The notes under the pieces are model-generated. The model was not told where the DNA came from. It searched no databases and was given only the letters and a program-made list of their open reading frames with translations. The position numbers and the translations under genes were made by a program. 64,000 bases of DNA, taken from assembly GCA_015039315.1 (NCBI GenBank), contig WIDE01000015.1:316836-380835 (forward strand), written 5' to 3'. Of the stretch, positions 35,361 to 52,175 are shown piece by piece (the stretch's first letter is position 1; each line of letters begins with the position of its first letter). Source of the DNA: Clavulina sp. PMI_390. Its lineage: Eukaryota > Basidiomycota > Agaricomycetes > Cantharellales > Hydnaceae.

Positions 35361-36318
35361 CTAGTCTTGTCGACGGAATTCTACTGCTAACTAGTAGCTC
35401 TCAAGGTGGGGTAGTAGATGCTGTGAAGATACGTGCGTTTTCGTGAGGAAATCAGTTACCACTGAGCCTAGGTGGTGCACAATTGTGGCAGCGCAGCTCA
35501 TGGGATCATCTTTGCGCCAAAGTTCCGAGCTCTGATACTATTTAGATGGGAGGGATGTTTTAATACACAGGCGGCTTTGAGTGCTGGGGTGTGCAGGAGG
35601 CTCAAGGAGGCTTTGAGGTGCTACTCCCCGTTCGAACTCTAAAAGGTCGTAAGGTTTCTCAAGACAACATTTCGGCGTCGGATATGTAGATCATTTTTTT
35701 TAAACTAATGAATAAAAGAAACGCTACTCCCCAGCTTGCTGCTGTCTCAGCCCGAGTGTATTGTTGTGAGGTTTTGGTGTGCGCGTATTGACATGTATTT
35801 GGGAGGAATTGGAAAGCCAAATAGAGCAGAATGGAACAAGTGCTGGTGCGCAAATGAAACTCCTAGTCGGTTTAGCTCTAATGAATGGCGATTAATGACG
35901 GTTCCGGGTTTCACAATTTCTGCGGGTATACGCGAATTAATACACGACTATCCCTTACAAGAAGATCCTCAACGGCGGAGTCAACGCAAAATGGGGAAAC
36001 GGCATTGAGTGGCGCTGAGGATTAGCAGAATTGCAAAGGCGACGAGCGCATTGAAGCGTGGCAAGGTTACGGAGGGAAGCAGCAATTTTCATTAAAGTAC
36101 AGAGATGAAGTCGCACAAGCCAGAATAACGGAGGCGTAGTAGTCAGGTTATTATTAAGAAACAAGTAACGACGAGAAAAATAGCCTTCTTCCTGGACGGG
36201 AGAACAGCTTAACCAAGAAAGAGGGGAGAGGAAGGAGTGGCATGAAGCCAAGAACCACAGGCGATGTGTCAATGACAGCAATGACTGAAGAGTCTTTGTA
36301 TTATTACCATGTTATGGT
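35361..36318. other. Intergenic, upstream of decayed GMC copy
   Basis: No supportable gene or RNA. It probably contains the 3' UTR of GMC paralogue 2 at its right end. Confidence 0.45.
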
Positions 36319-38762
<2,444 letters not shown>

Positions 38763-40069
38763 GGTGCTCGGCAGATGAGACCAAGAACAGGGAGTTTTGG
38801 ATGCTAAAGAATCCCGCCCGATTCTTTCAGTCTTTTAAACCCAACCCGTCGGGGAGAATATTGAGGACGAGGAGAGGAATCGGGAGCTGACGGAGCAGCC
38901 AAGGTACAATTACCGAATGGGGGCAGAGGCTTGGCGGAGTAACAAATTAACGAATATCTCCTCGTAGCTCTTTTGATGTGAAAATCCGGTGAGGCGGCTG
39001 GATGAGGCACATTTACATGGCACGGGGAACAGAAATGGCAAGGATCAACAATCCATCACGCAGACGGGGGCCAGGGGTCCCTCGTGGAAGGGAAATGAAA
39101 GAAGCGGAAATAGCGTGTCATCGAGATTAAACTGGTGATTTTGCACCGCGTGTTACACCTCCAATGAAGTTTGGGCTACCTCGTTGGGCGGTTGGGAGGC
39201 GCTTGTTGACGCGTGTTTACTAACGGCTTGATTCTTCTCTGTGTTCAGATGACAATTGACATTGACAGACCATCATGACAGTGACATCAACCACGTTTCT
39301 ACTCCATGCGATATCGGTGGCACCGCCCAAACCAGGTAGAGATCCCTACCCTGCCGAACCGACGATGAATATGTTACCGGAGCCTGCGAAGCTCCGTTGG
39401 TCGGAAGAGCCAAAGTGCTCTCAGTCGGCCAGCCCCTTTGGCCCTGGCTTATTCGGAATGCTTGCGAGTCTATTGTAACCGCTGCCGCAATCAGATCCCC
39501 CTTGGGTTGGGCACACTGATTCATATCCCCGGCGTATGGGTTGCGGACCTAGTTCAAATATTCCATCCGGCGTTCATGGCGAAGGAGTGAATCGCTTGCG
39601 CCCCTCGTTAATGGACGACAAAATATTTGTCGAGGCGGGGAGTCGGTGACCATGGTACTATATGGGTCCGTTGTCGGTTACCCTGCCTCGGGAGCGCATT
39701 AAGAATTACCCTGGACTAAGTCTCCTCGTCCGCGAGCGAGCATCAACGTACACGTCTAGATCTGCTGCTAATTCAAGCCGCGAATTGCATCAACATCTTC
39801 ATTATTATTATGGGAGTAGTCCATTTTCTAATTGGTGCTTTACATTGCCAAGATATAGGCTACGCAATATTAACGAGCAACAGCCCCAGAATCGGCGGAA
39901 GTGCATGTACATACAGAAATGCGGTGCGTCCAGTATATGGAGCCAGCTTGGCACACAGGGCATGCCAAGCATTCAAGAAGAGATAATTTACAGTTCCATT
40001 CAAGAATTACCGCTGCGATGGGAGAGTTTCACGTAGAACGCATAAATCCGCCAGCCGCCAGAGTCGTGC
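38763..40069. other. Intergenic between GMC genes 2 and 3
   Basis: 1.3 kb containing the GMC2 promoter at its left end. No supportable gene. It shows no obvious GMC remnants, unlike 33-35 kb. Confidence 0.45.
38831..38839 (-). promoter_or_regulatory. TATA-like box of GMC paralogue 2
   Basis: TTTAAAAGA on the gene strand, about 70 bp before the ATG. Confidence 0.4.
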
Positions 40070-42682
<2,613 letters not shown>

Positions 42683-45600
42683 TGATGTGACCAATGGTGG
42701 GGGGCGGCAAGCGGATAAATTCGAGACCGTGAAGCCAACACGCCAGGGGATATTTAAGCTGGTGAAGAAGAAGCCAAGGCTCCCTGTCATCACGTAGTGC
42801 AAGGAGAAATGTTCTCCAAACGTAAGAGTTTCTCAACCGTCCCCGACGAAGAACAAGTGGCTTCGAGGAGCTTGGAAGTTCATATCCCGGTGCTCGAGGC
42901 GGTGAAGCCAAGCATCCGAGAAGCTTCTGGACCAACAGATATTGATTTCAAACATAAGATCGTGCACCGCTTGAAGACATATCCGGATAGTGTGAATATC
43001 CAGAAATGACGGTGATCGGGCTCGGAAGATGATGCAAGACGAGATTTCAGCGACTGACAGGGGATAAACTTTTGGTCATCCCATGATTCGTGCTAACGAA
43101 ACCCAATTTGCTACGAGGAGCATGGTTGACATATAGTGTTCCAATAGCAGTCGGAGCCCGCCTTCTCCTTCTGGGTAGACGAACAAGTAGTTGTGGCATG
43201 TTTGTGCTTACACGGCCGCATCTTCGATGGCTCCAACTCCCGGAGCTCTCTCTTCACGATAGCCTATTCTTACGAATATCCTGGAAATTAGCCTCTATTC
43301 ATTTAGGTTACACCTATGTAATAAATCCCCGCTGTTTAACTGGATAATGTTTTTTGGCGACATATTCTCACTTCCACGCCAGTACCGCCACACCCCAGCC
43401 ATCCCTTCGCCTTCTTCCTGTTTGTCTGAGTTTGATGTCACTTGTCCCATTCCGTCAAAGCTGTCCTGTGAACATTGAAAACAAGAATTGATATTGCAAG
43501 CACACGCTTGCTACACATATAGCGGCTGGTCTCGTAACGAGCGCTCCATCCTTCGCCGTCTCCAATGAGGAATAAGCCTCCCCGGACGGATCCAATATGT
43601 GATAAACTATGCACCGGTGGATCCGGTGGAGACGGAAAATCTGGTTGTTTTCCAACCATTGGAAAACGTGGTGGTGCGGGCTGGTGCGGCTGCCCTGCGG
43701 TTAAATCACCACGTGTGTGTGTCAGCGTTGTAAAATGTCAGAACGGTCAGATCACTGAGCCTTTTTCTCTAATTATCACCAATAATCTTAGGGGCCGCAC
43801 AATTAGGGTGATATTGCGCGCCCTGATCCCGTGGCGCCCATGCAAGAAACATCATTTTGTGTGAGATGGTTGTCGACGCCCACCTTGGTTGCCGACGCAT
43901 CGACATTCTCGAAGATGCCTTGATGGTTCTCGGTCGGAAATTTCTTTAGAAAGAGGCCCGGACACCGCGATCAACATGAAGCAAGGACATCGACAATGGC
44001 CGACGCGGAAGCACAGAAGCCATTGGCGCAGTGTGCGGCGGCGGATCCGCGGACTTCGGGAGTTAAGCTCTGGATCTTACCTAGAGGACAGCCGCCATGG
44101 AATATACACATGTTTTTCTGCCTTCAAGAGCCGGACCAATGGGTCCAGGACCCTTGGCCATTGGCAGAGGGCGACATCAAACACCGGTTATCCCTTTGAA
44201 TATGGAAGGATCTTTTGTGATACATCAAGGGGTCGTCAACTGATCGCAAATGTCTCAACTCCTTTGCAGGGCCCGCGCACGGGGCGGCGCTGGTCAGCAA
44301 GCCTAAAGATATCTATGGTTGGGAATCCCAGATCATCAGCGGGGAAATTCTCAAGAATCGGAGAGGTTTCTCTCTCGCAACGCCTGATGCCGACGACCCG
44401 CGGTTTCAGCGCGCGGTGTAAAAGGTATTTCGCCGGTGAATCTGTGAGCCAATTACCGCAAGATCCGTTTTCATAATGAATTGTATTTCCACTCGACATC
44501 ATCTATGACGACACTGACTCCCACGGGAAACTAATTGGGCTAAATTCTCTGCAAATCCGGCCCCGAAGTACGGCATCTAGTCCCAGGCGATGGCGCGACA
44601 CTGGTCCCACAAGAATCGATCGGCATTGCCTGTCAACCACATGGCGAACGCCCGTATCTCCTAGCCGTCAGTCTCACAATTACCGCCGATACTAGTAAAT
44701 ATGGGTCTTGGAAAAACCGCTGCATGGTAGTAAAGGTGATAATGGCCATATGTAGACCGTTAATCGAGTGGAACACTTCGGACAGCAACAAGAGGCATCT
44801 GGAGGTGGGTCCACGGAAAGGGGAAGCCGCTGCTACAAGTGAGAGGCGGAGTTCGGGCATCGTAATACCTTCTCGAAGGGTAGACCAGGGATCTGGAATA
44901 TGAGAAATTCGCAGACAGGGCATCAGCTGCCCTCAAGAGGTGGTGTCGTAGGGATATCTCCGTTCGATGGCCGACAGAGATCGTTCCTCCGGATTCCCCG
45001 AGTCTACCCGTATATGGCGTCTAGCTGGGCGACCATAGGAGGCCGGCATTTCAAGTTAGGTGCTTATGGGCGTACCTCAGAAGGTCCAAGGCGGCGGTAA
45101 CTGGAAACATAAGTAATTACGGTCTACCATCCAGCTGTGGGATATGAGGGGGCCACGGGCTACACCGCTAATGTTCTGAAGGCACCCTCGATTCGTTTCC
45201 TAAAATGAGGCTCAATGGAAATTGCGCGGTTTTCGGTGTTCTCGGGGAACTTGGTTACATCGCGTCGCTTGAAGATGCACATTTCAGCCAGAAATCCTGA
45301 AACGAATAAGAATATTGGCTGTCAGACTTATTGACACCAAACGGAGTCTCTCGTAATGTGAATATTTCCACCAGCCCGAGTTCGTTGTATTGAAGCATAT
45401 GGTGCTTGCTATTAGTGTTTTGTCTCCAGTCTTCCAAGTGACTCACTAGCCCGAGGCAATGAATCCGAGGTGATAGCGCCCTTACCATACAAGCAATACA
45501 CAGTGTCGACGTCGAAGTTCAGCTACGAAGCAATCTCCGAGGCGAATGTCTCTTAATGGAAGAAGCAGAGCGAATGATGACTCCGTTGAATAAGAGAAGG

Positions 45601-45940
45601 CTCGCTAGAAAGACTCAATGGATAGAAATGGGAAGCAGAGCCGCTCCGGTTCCATATCCGAGCAATTAGGAAAAGCTCCATGCGATCCAGCGTACCCACA
45701 TTCGGACTATTCAGCCCAACCGCCTGCGGGGAGGTTTGAAGACCTCGCTAATGTCACCGCAAGTCCCAGGATTTATCGAACCTTTGAAAGGAATTAGCAG
45801 GGCCTAGGGCGCGCATGCATCGCCTTAAGATAGTTCCTAGAAGGAAATGACTGAGTACTTGGTCGAAATTAAGGGGAGGGTAAATATGAAGTCTGGTAAT
45901 GGGATAGATATGAATTGGTGTCGAGATATGCACATCCATA
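42683..45940. other. Long intergenic region, no supportable gene
   Basis: 3.3 kb. A coding-like stretch on the plus strand at 43990-44420 changes frame repeatedly (e.g. LWILPRGQPPWNIHMFFCLQ, then SKPKDIYGWESQIISGEIL in another frame). It could be a decayed gene, but I recognise no family. The rest shows only short, unrelated open frames. Confidence 0.4.
42750..42757 (-). promoter_or_regulatory. TATA-like box of GMC paralogue 3
   Basis: TTAAATAT on the gene strand, about 70 bp before the ATG. Confidence 0.35.
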
Positions 45941-47178
45941 TTATTCAGGGGGTATTGTAATAGCGAGTTTCGCCGTCGGCCGCTCTTGTATGGTCTCCAT
46001 CCATTGCTAGTGTTATATGTAGAGTCAATTAGATGAACGAGACGATATCTGGCGCTAAGTGACATTAAAGGCGGACCTTGAGGTTTGGGAAATCGTCAAG
46101 AGTCTCGAAGCCGACCCTATGGTGCCTCCTCACCCTATAGCCATGCCGTTGTCGGGATGGTCAATGATCGAATGTGGCCCCCCTCTATAAAAACAAGCAA
46201 GCAAGACGCACCAAGTCCATGCATTCAAGTCTGCTAGAGAGTATTTCCCTCGATCTGACCCAACAAGCCAGTCTCGACCTTTGAGACGGCTCTCAAGAAC
46301 CGAGAATAGTCGGCCAGTCTCGTCATGATACCCTAGACCGAAAGCGAATAAGGGGAATAATTAGGATGTTAGGTTCAAGACGTATATTCACCACGTACTT
46401 TTAGTCGCGTACGGGATGGGATCCTTCAGGTCGTAAAAATGCATAGCTTGTCCTGTATACAAAGCAGTTTGAGTTCCTGGTATCATATAGAAGTTATGAA
46501 TCATCCCGATCACCTTGCATAGGCCCAAGGCCTTTTCCAAGGAGATAGCATTCCAAAGTTGTCAGAAAATAAGTAACCTATCGAGATTCCAACCAGACAT
46601 ACCTCCGTGCTGGGAGGGGTGTCACATAAGTAGCGGCATTCAGTAGATGGCAGCTTTACTTACAGCGAAGAAAATCCACTGCAGCATCTCAGAATAATGA
46701 TCTGATCCTACAGGGAAGCTGAGAATATGATCTGGGTCGAGATGCTGTGTCAGGTAAAGCATTATCGCCGCAGACTCGAACACAGGGAAATTGCTTCCAT
46801 CGGCGCGATGGTGCACAATTGCCGGAATCCGCCCGTTAGGATTTATCTATGAGGAGGCACGAGAGCAGATGTGGGCCCGAGTTTGAAATAAAATGGAGAG
46901 GAAGGTGAATCACAGTCGCACCTTGAGATACCACGACTCCTTCTGCTCCATGTTATCTGTATCCATCTTCCTGACCTTATAGTCTAGAGTCTTGTTAGGA
47001 TATGCAGCCCTGAGTTCCTCTGCAGTGGGCACAAAAGTTAGAATAGATGCGTCGTAAATTGTATGTTTTTCGCAGTGCCTCGAAATATCTACTTGCCAAA
47101 AATCAGTGACGCTTTGAATCCATTGGGGGTACGAGCAGTGTAGAGGGTGAATTCAGGACCAAGGAGTCGGATAGATGT
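45941..47178 (-). CDS. Glutathione S-transferase (Ure2p/GstB-like); start codon not found
   Basis: Nine exons: 47178(start unresolved)..47097, 47019..46922, 46846..46664, 46609..46603, 46531..46514, 46452..46399, 46332..46212, 46134..46077, 46006..45941 (about 228 aa). Thioredoxin-fold half: [46 protein letters not shown] and [13 protein letters not shown] (glutathione-binding ES). Helical half: [27 protein letters not shown] and [11 protein letters not shown]. The first intron uses a GC donor (GCAAGT). Exon 4 is only 7 nt, but all phases agree. In-frame codons upstream of 47178 contain no ATG and run into the inverted repeat at 47215, so the 5' end may be lost or lie on an unseen exon. Role: glutathione conjugation/detoxification (inferred). 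Confidence 0.75.
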
Positions 47179-47214
47179 AGAGAAACTGTGGTGAATGTTC
47201 AATGATGTTCGAGA

Positions 47215-47509
47215 GGACCCCGTAATGCTATTCAAGAGGTCTGTCGACGGAGCCACCTATGTGGCGATGCCCGTAACCGACGGCAGCGTCCGCTTCCCAC
47301 GTTTTTTCTCGACAACCAGAAGTAAGAAGAGACTGGGAACACGTCAATAACTCTTAAAATGCATAATAAATAATCTCTACAAAAATACAGCATGGATCGT
47401 ACAGGCGGATATTGAGAAAAAGTGTGGGAAACGGGCGCTGCCGTCGGTTACGGGCATCGCCACATAGGTGGCTCCGTCGACAGACCTCTTGAATAGCATT
47501 ACGGGGTCC
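47215..47509. repeat. Foldback inverted repeat (96-bp arms, 103-bp loop)
   Basis: Arm 1 is 47215-47310 and arm 2 is 47414-47509 in reverse complement. They differ at only four sites, all transitions and all in the inner 22 bp (arm-1 positions 47289, 47293, 47301, 47302). Each arm encodes the same short open peptide (e.g. VDGATYVAMPVTDGS), so the arms may be copies of a coding exon. It abuts the 5' end of the GST gene. No target-site duplication was recognised. Confidence 0.85.
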
Positions 47510-48463
47510 TTGTTCGAGAGGACAGAATGGCACGGGCCGCTCGTGAGGTGGGCTGGAGGAGATGGCGGCTCATGGTGTGAATATGGCTTGGCAAACTTCA
47601 GTTTAAAACCACAACAACAGCCCAATAACAGCTTATGGCTAGCCTGAAAGCTGAAAAGTGAGCAGTGTTGGCTGGAGGCGCTAGCAAATGTCATTCCAGT
47701 CCTCCATGCTCGTGTGAAAAACCGTCCACATGCGGGCAGAGGGCGGAGGCATAGAACTGAATTGAAACTCGACACGTGCTGTTTCCCCACACCTCTTTAA
47801 ACGAGCCCAACAGCGTTGCCTAACCCAACACTCGAAGGCCTCTCAAAGACCACACTCACTCCGGTAGACATGGAAGTTAATGTGTTAATCCAATTTTTAT
47901 GCAACGTCAAGCAACCACTATAGAGCCCGCTGGCATTCTCATCAACCGTTTAGGCTGATCTGCTGCTGTCCGATGTTTCTACACCATGCTCTTGGTTCAT
48001 TTTTTCTTGAATACTCAGTTTAGGACGACCGAAAGCGCTTCTTTACTCCAGTCCCATGGGCCAACTCCTCCGGCAACCTATGAGACCAGGGAGGACCCCA
48101 GTCTGTTGTTGCATCAATGATAGCTCACACTCCGATAAACAAAATGCATATGTTCTTGATTCTTAACATCCCGTCCACATCTGCCTCTGGTACAAACTAG
48201 ACGAACTCCTAAGCCTAGGGTAAGCTCGGGATCAAACTATCAGTTGTTGATCAAGCGCTAAACAATAACAAACTTTACTTCACAGCCTTCCAACTTCACA
48301 CCCTCCTCATCAATGACTGTTGCCCACTCAAATGATGGATGGGTGATCGGCGGTCCGGAGTCCCGTTCGCATAAGTACTCACCCAAACACCTTTAGCGAT
48401 TCCCCTATCATAAAGCCTTCCTCCAGCTAAGCCTCCAGCCCATCTCCATCTATTCGAATCATC
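47510..48463. other. Intergenic; coding-like extension of arm 2, then promoter of PPxY gene
   Basis: The minus-strand frame of arm 2 stays open back to about 47790 without an ATG, so it may be a gene fragment. 47800-48463 is otherwise unremarkable and contains the promoter of the gene at 48464. Confidence 0.4.
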
Positions 48464-48997
48464 ATGGCCTCGCTCTACCATTATCACTCTGCATCCTCCT
48501 CTACCGAGAATTTGATTCGCGTCAATACTACCTCCACTGCTTCCAGCACCCACTACGCCACACACCGACGCTCGTCCTCATCCTCATCCTCTTCTGCGAG
48601 CTACGATTATGAGCGCTTTGGCCCAGTCCCCAATGATCTCTATGAGTACGAAGTTCCTGTCGTTTCGCGGCAGTCTTCCCTCTTGGATCACGAGCTCGCC
48701 TACGTTGATAACACGTCTGGGAATGCTACCACTTTGCGATGGTTGATGTCCGTCAACGGCGAGGCATGCCCGCCTCCTGCCTACGCCGAGGTGCCTTCCT
48801 CCGCGCCTTCCTCCGTGGAGCCGGCGAAGAGTGATCGCTCTGTTTTCTCCCTCATTTTCTCCCGACTTCGGAGGAAGGCGTCCGCACAGTCCAACGCAGC
48901 TGCCGCACCCCCAACCTACCGCATCAATGAGGAAATCGCAATCATGCAGGCGCGCCTCCGTCAAATAGATAGGCTATTTGGCGATGACGCACCATAG
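48464..48997 (+). CDS. Small PPxY-motif protein, function unknown
   Basis: Single-exon ORF of 177 aa with a clean ATG (ATCATGG context). The N-terminus is Ser/Thr-rich with an eight-serine run. Two PY-type motifs stand out: CPPPAYAEV (about residue 106) and APPTYRI (about residue 149). A basic patch, RLRRKAS, lies between, and the C-terminus is a short amphipathic segment ending DRLFGDDAP. PPxY motifs recruit WW-domain ubiquitin ligases of the Rsp5/Nedd4 type, so an adaptor or substrate role is possible. I recognise no named family. Composition and motif content support a real gene. Confidence 0.6.
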   Translation: MASLYHYHSASSSTENLIRVNTTSTASSTHYATHRRSSSSSSSSASYDYERFGPVPNDLYEYEVPVVSRQSSLLDHELAYVDNTSGNATTLRWLMSVNGEACPPPAYAEVPSSAPSSVEPAKSDRSVFSLIFSRLRRKASAQSNAAAAPPTYRINEEIAIMQARLRQIDRLFGDDAP

Positions 48998-49630
48998 AGA
49001 AACCTTCCACCAAACAGTTGATGAAATATTAAGGTTAGTTGAGATTGCTCCTTACATGAATCGATGGTGTGACTCATCTTGGTTTTGTGACTTTAGAATA
49101 TCATTCATCAATGAACCCTATCTTTATTACCATTCCTCACAATCGTACCACAATGCTTTCACTCGCCTCTTGCACCTCTTTTTGTTACCAAAACGCCTAT
49201 CACGCGTTAGTCGCTGTTGCCCCCAGCATGCGAACTTTCACCATGTATAACTATCTTTTTGTCTCCTCGCATTGCATAAGCTCCTGTATCATCACCCAGC
49301 CTTATTACTACCCCAGTTGCATTACACTCATTACCTTATAATGGTATATAATATAATAACCTGTTCCTCACTCATCCACCATGATCCAATTGGCTCGTAT
49401 TCCAGAGAAATCTCGACCTCCCCGCAACTAATAATGACACAAAAGCCTGGGGACATTCCATTCAAGGCGGCTACATAGATAATACTTGATGCCCTTCTGC
49501 ATCCGATTTGACTAGTGAACGGCTAGCCGAGTATAGAAATGCGTAATCCCTTATTAAATGCAATGCAGCCCAGAAGGAGAATTGTATTGAGGAAGAAAAG
49601 AGTTTAGAGCCAGTGATCAAATGATCATAC
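48998..49630. other. Convergent intergenic region
   Basis: AT-richer than its surroundings, containing 3' flanks of the PPxY gene and secreted protein 1. No gene seen. Confidence 0.5.
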
Positions 49631-50592
49631 TCAGTAAGTGATTGTAACTTGGCCGTTAGCAGCGCCTTGCGTATTCACGGTGGCGCTGACGCCATCTGAG
49701 GGGTCACTGATGGTATCCCATGTTACCGAAGGGACGCCTTGTTGGGTTTGCAGCTGGATGTTGGAGAATACTGTGTTCCCTGACGGTAGCTGCGACGCAT
49801 CGGTGGCTCCATATACCTCGAGTGTCTGGCACGCCCATGTGAGCTCTTCATTGCTGGACACAGAGAGAGTAGTGCCGCCAATGTTGGGGAAGGATGCTTG
49901 ATAATAGTATCCGGAAGTGAGGCCAAGAGCTTGGAGTATGCTCAAGGCCGGGTTTTGCGCAAGCTGGATGTTACCGGTGAGGGATTGACCAACGCTTACG
50001 CTCACAAGGTTGGTGTAGTACGCTTGTGTGTCCGTGACGTACCACGACGCCACTCCCCATCCACTGCCGGATGGCGTTCCCGCTGGAGAAGGACCGTACT
50101 GGAGCACGGGCTGCAAAATTGAGTCTCCGCTGTCCGGCTCAATCCCGTTGAACAGGTAAACCGTCTGCCCATTGTTGGTCTTTGGAGCTGGTGGGACAAC
50201 CCATGAGCCGGTGAGGGATGAGATAGGCGAGCTACCCTGATTCCTCCAGTGCGCGTGCGCAAGCCAGCCAGAGTTGAAACGCTTGGTGGGGATGTGGATG
50301 TTGGCATTGACAATCGCATTCGAGATAGCTGTGCTGATTACGGCGCCAGATGCGTCCAGGAGGTAAATCTTGTTTCCTGCATGTACTACACTCCCGCCTG
50401 ACGCGTAAATGTGGTTATCAGCCGATTTGTCGTGGAATCCAAAGTTAACGACTTACCTTCAGGGACCCGATGAATATTTGCGCTCAAGCGCGGGCCTCCC
50501 GGAGTAGTTAGCATGGTGGACACTGCTGCCCCCGACACACACGACGCCCAAAGGCCCAAAAAGAGAGTAGCGGCAGCATATAACGGGACCAT
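49631..50592 (-). CDS. Secreted protein of unknown function, paralogue 1
   Basis: Exons: 50592..50457 and 50397..49631 (300 aa); 59-nt intron GTAAGT...GTCAG. Signal peptide MVPLYAAATLFLGLWASCVS (residues 1-22). The mature region has SGWLAHAHWRNQGSSPISSL, TVYLFNGIEPDSG and ILQPVLQYGPSPAGTPSG, then a Ser/Thr/Gln-rich beta-type region ending NGQVTITY. The composition suggests an all-beta fold; a concanavalin-A-like or G1-peptidase-like fold is a guess that the visible motifs do not prove. It is a clear paralogue of the next gene, with identical first-exon and intron lengths. Likely extracellular, role unknown. Confidence 0.82.
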
Positions 50593-51255
50593 AATTGGTC
50601 AGTCAAGGCGGAGAAGAGTTGGGAACTTGATGGGAGGCGCGTCAGTGAACATTGGCCAAGGTCAAGAAGGTTCGACACATACAGAATTTGAAATGAACGA
50701 CGATGGGTATCAAAGGAATGACTTCGAGAGCTCGGGGGAGCCTCGTGTTGTAAGCTGAGCTCGTCGAACGGCCTGAGAGGTGAGGGGGAGGAACAGCCAG
50801 AATTGATTTATCCGCGTGACGAACCAGGCGTAACGTCGAAGCACCGAAGAAGCTTACGGGGTCCCACGCCTCGGGCTTCGGTGGTGATCGACAGCCTCAA
50901 TTCTAACACCAGTGCTCTCTACCATGGGGTCCATTACAACATGGAACTCAATCCCAATTATCATACACAAACTTCTGAATATCAATGGTCGCGCCCTTTG
51001 CTTGACCCTCTCACTCTCATATGATCAACTCACTCAACTCGACAGCGTCTCAGCAATACCCCTTCAACTCAAAATGGAAATGGCAAGTGAAGCTATCCAT
51101 GAGATTCCAACGAGTGGTATATATCATCCTTCTACTATGATTGGTGAATGGATAGAGCATATATATGTATATGGTCGCATCATTTCGTGTGCGCAATGTG
51201 GCCCAAAAAGCGAATGGGTATCAAGGAAGAAACGATTCTGGCTGGACCATGCTCT
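50593..51255. other. Intergenic, with one diverged promoter repeat unit (about 50760-50865)
   Basis: The promoter of secreted paralogue 1 contains one diverged copy of the motif found in triplicate upstream of paralogue 2: CTCGTCGAACGGCCTGAGAG here, against CTCGCCTAACGAACCGAGAG there. A shared GAAGCTTAC follows in both. The promoters were therefore duplicated with the genes. Confidence 0.6.
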
Positions 51256-52175
51256 TCAATATGTGATTGTGACTTCGGCGTCAGCAGCGCCTTGAACATT
51301 CACAACGGCACTGACACCATCAGAGGGGTCACTGGAAGTGTCCCAAGTCAATGATGGCACACCATCCTGAGTCTGTAGCTGGATGCTGGAGAACACGGTA
51401 TTCCCAGAAGGCAGCTGTGAAGCATCGGAAACATCATAGACTTCCAGCGCCTGGTATGCCCATGTGAGCTCGCTACTGCTGGACAAAGCGAAAGTAGTGC
51501 CGCTGATATTAGAGAACGACGCTTGGTAATTGAACCCGGACGAGGTGCCGACGAGCTGGATAGTTCCCGTGAGGGATTGACCAACGCTTACGCTGACAAG
51601 CTTGGTATAATACGCATCGCTGTCTGTGACATACCAGCTCGCGACTCCCCACGCACCACCAGACGGGGTGCCTGCAGGAGAAGGACCGTACTGCAGCACG
51701 GGTTGCAAAATTGCGTCTCGACTGTCAGGTTCCATGGCGTTGAACAGGTAGACGGTCTGCCTGTTCTTGGTTGCTGGCGCGGGAGGCACTGTCCACGTTC
51801 CAGCGAGGAAAGAAACAGGCCAGCCGCCGGTGTTCTGCCAGTACCCGCTCGCAAGCCAGCCGGAGTTGAAACGCTTAGTAGGGGTATTCACTGCAGCCTC
51901 ATTAGAAGTAGCAATATGAAGTATGGTGCCGAATGCATCCAGGAGGCGAATCTCGTTTCCGGCATGGTGTACACTCCCACCTGACGCGCAAACGCGATGA
52001 TCAGCTAGTTCGTCGTAGAGTCCAAAGCTGATGACTTACCCATGGGGACCTCATGGATATTGGTGCTCAAGCGTGGGCCGCCCGGAGTTGTCATCATGGT
52101 GGGCACTGCAGCGCCGAAGACGCATGACGCCAATAGCCCCAGAACGAGGGTAACTGCAGCGTAGGGCAAAACCAT
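51256..52175 (-). CDS. Secreted protein of unknown function, paralogue 2
   Basis: Exons: 52175..52040 and 51980..51256 (286 aa); 59-nt intron GTAAGT...GTCAG, exactly as in paralogue 1. Signal peptide MVLPYAAVTLVLGLLASCVF (residues 1-22). Shared core: KRFNSGWLASGYWQNTGG, TVYLFNAMEPDSR and ILQPVLQYGPSPAGTPSG, ending DAEVTITY. It lacks a short Ala/Leu-rich insert present in paralogue 1 (AQNPALSILQALGL). The 5' flank carries three 96-bp tandem repeats, which may alter expression. Function unknown; likely extracellular. Confidence 0.83.

Noticed and set aside
35625..35650. TpsiC-like GTTCGAAC suggesting a tRNA
   Set aside because: No matching acceptor stem or anticodon arm around it.
42797..43009. 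70-codon plus-strand ORF upstream of GMC paralogue 3
   Set aside because: Short, no motif, located in the promoter region of a divergent gene.
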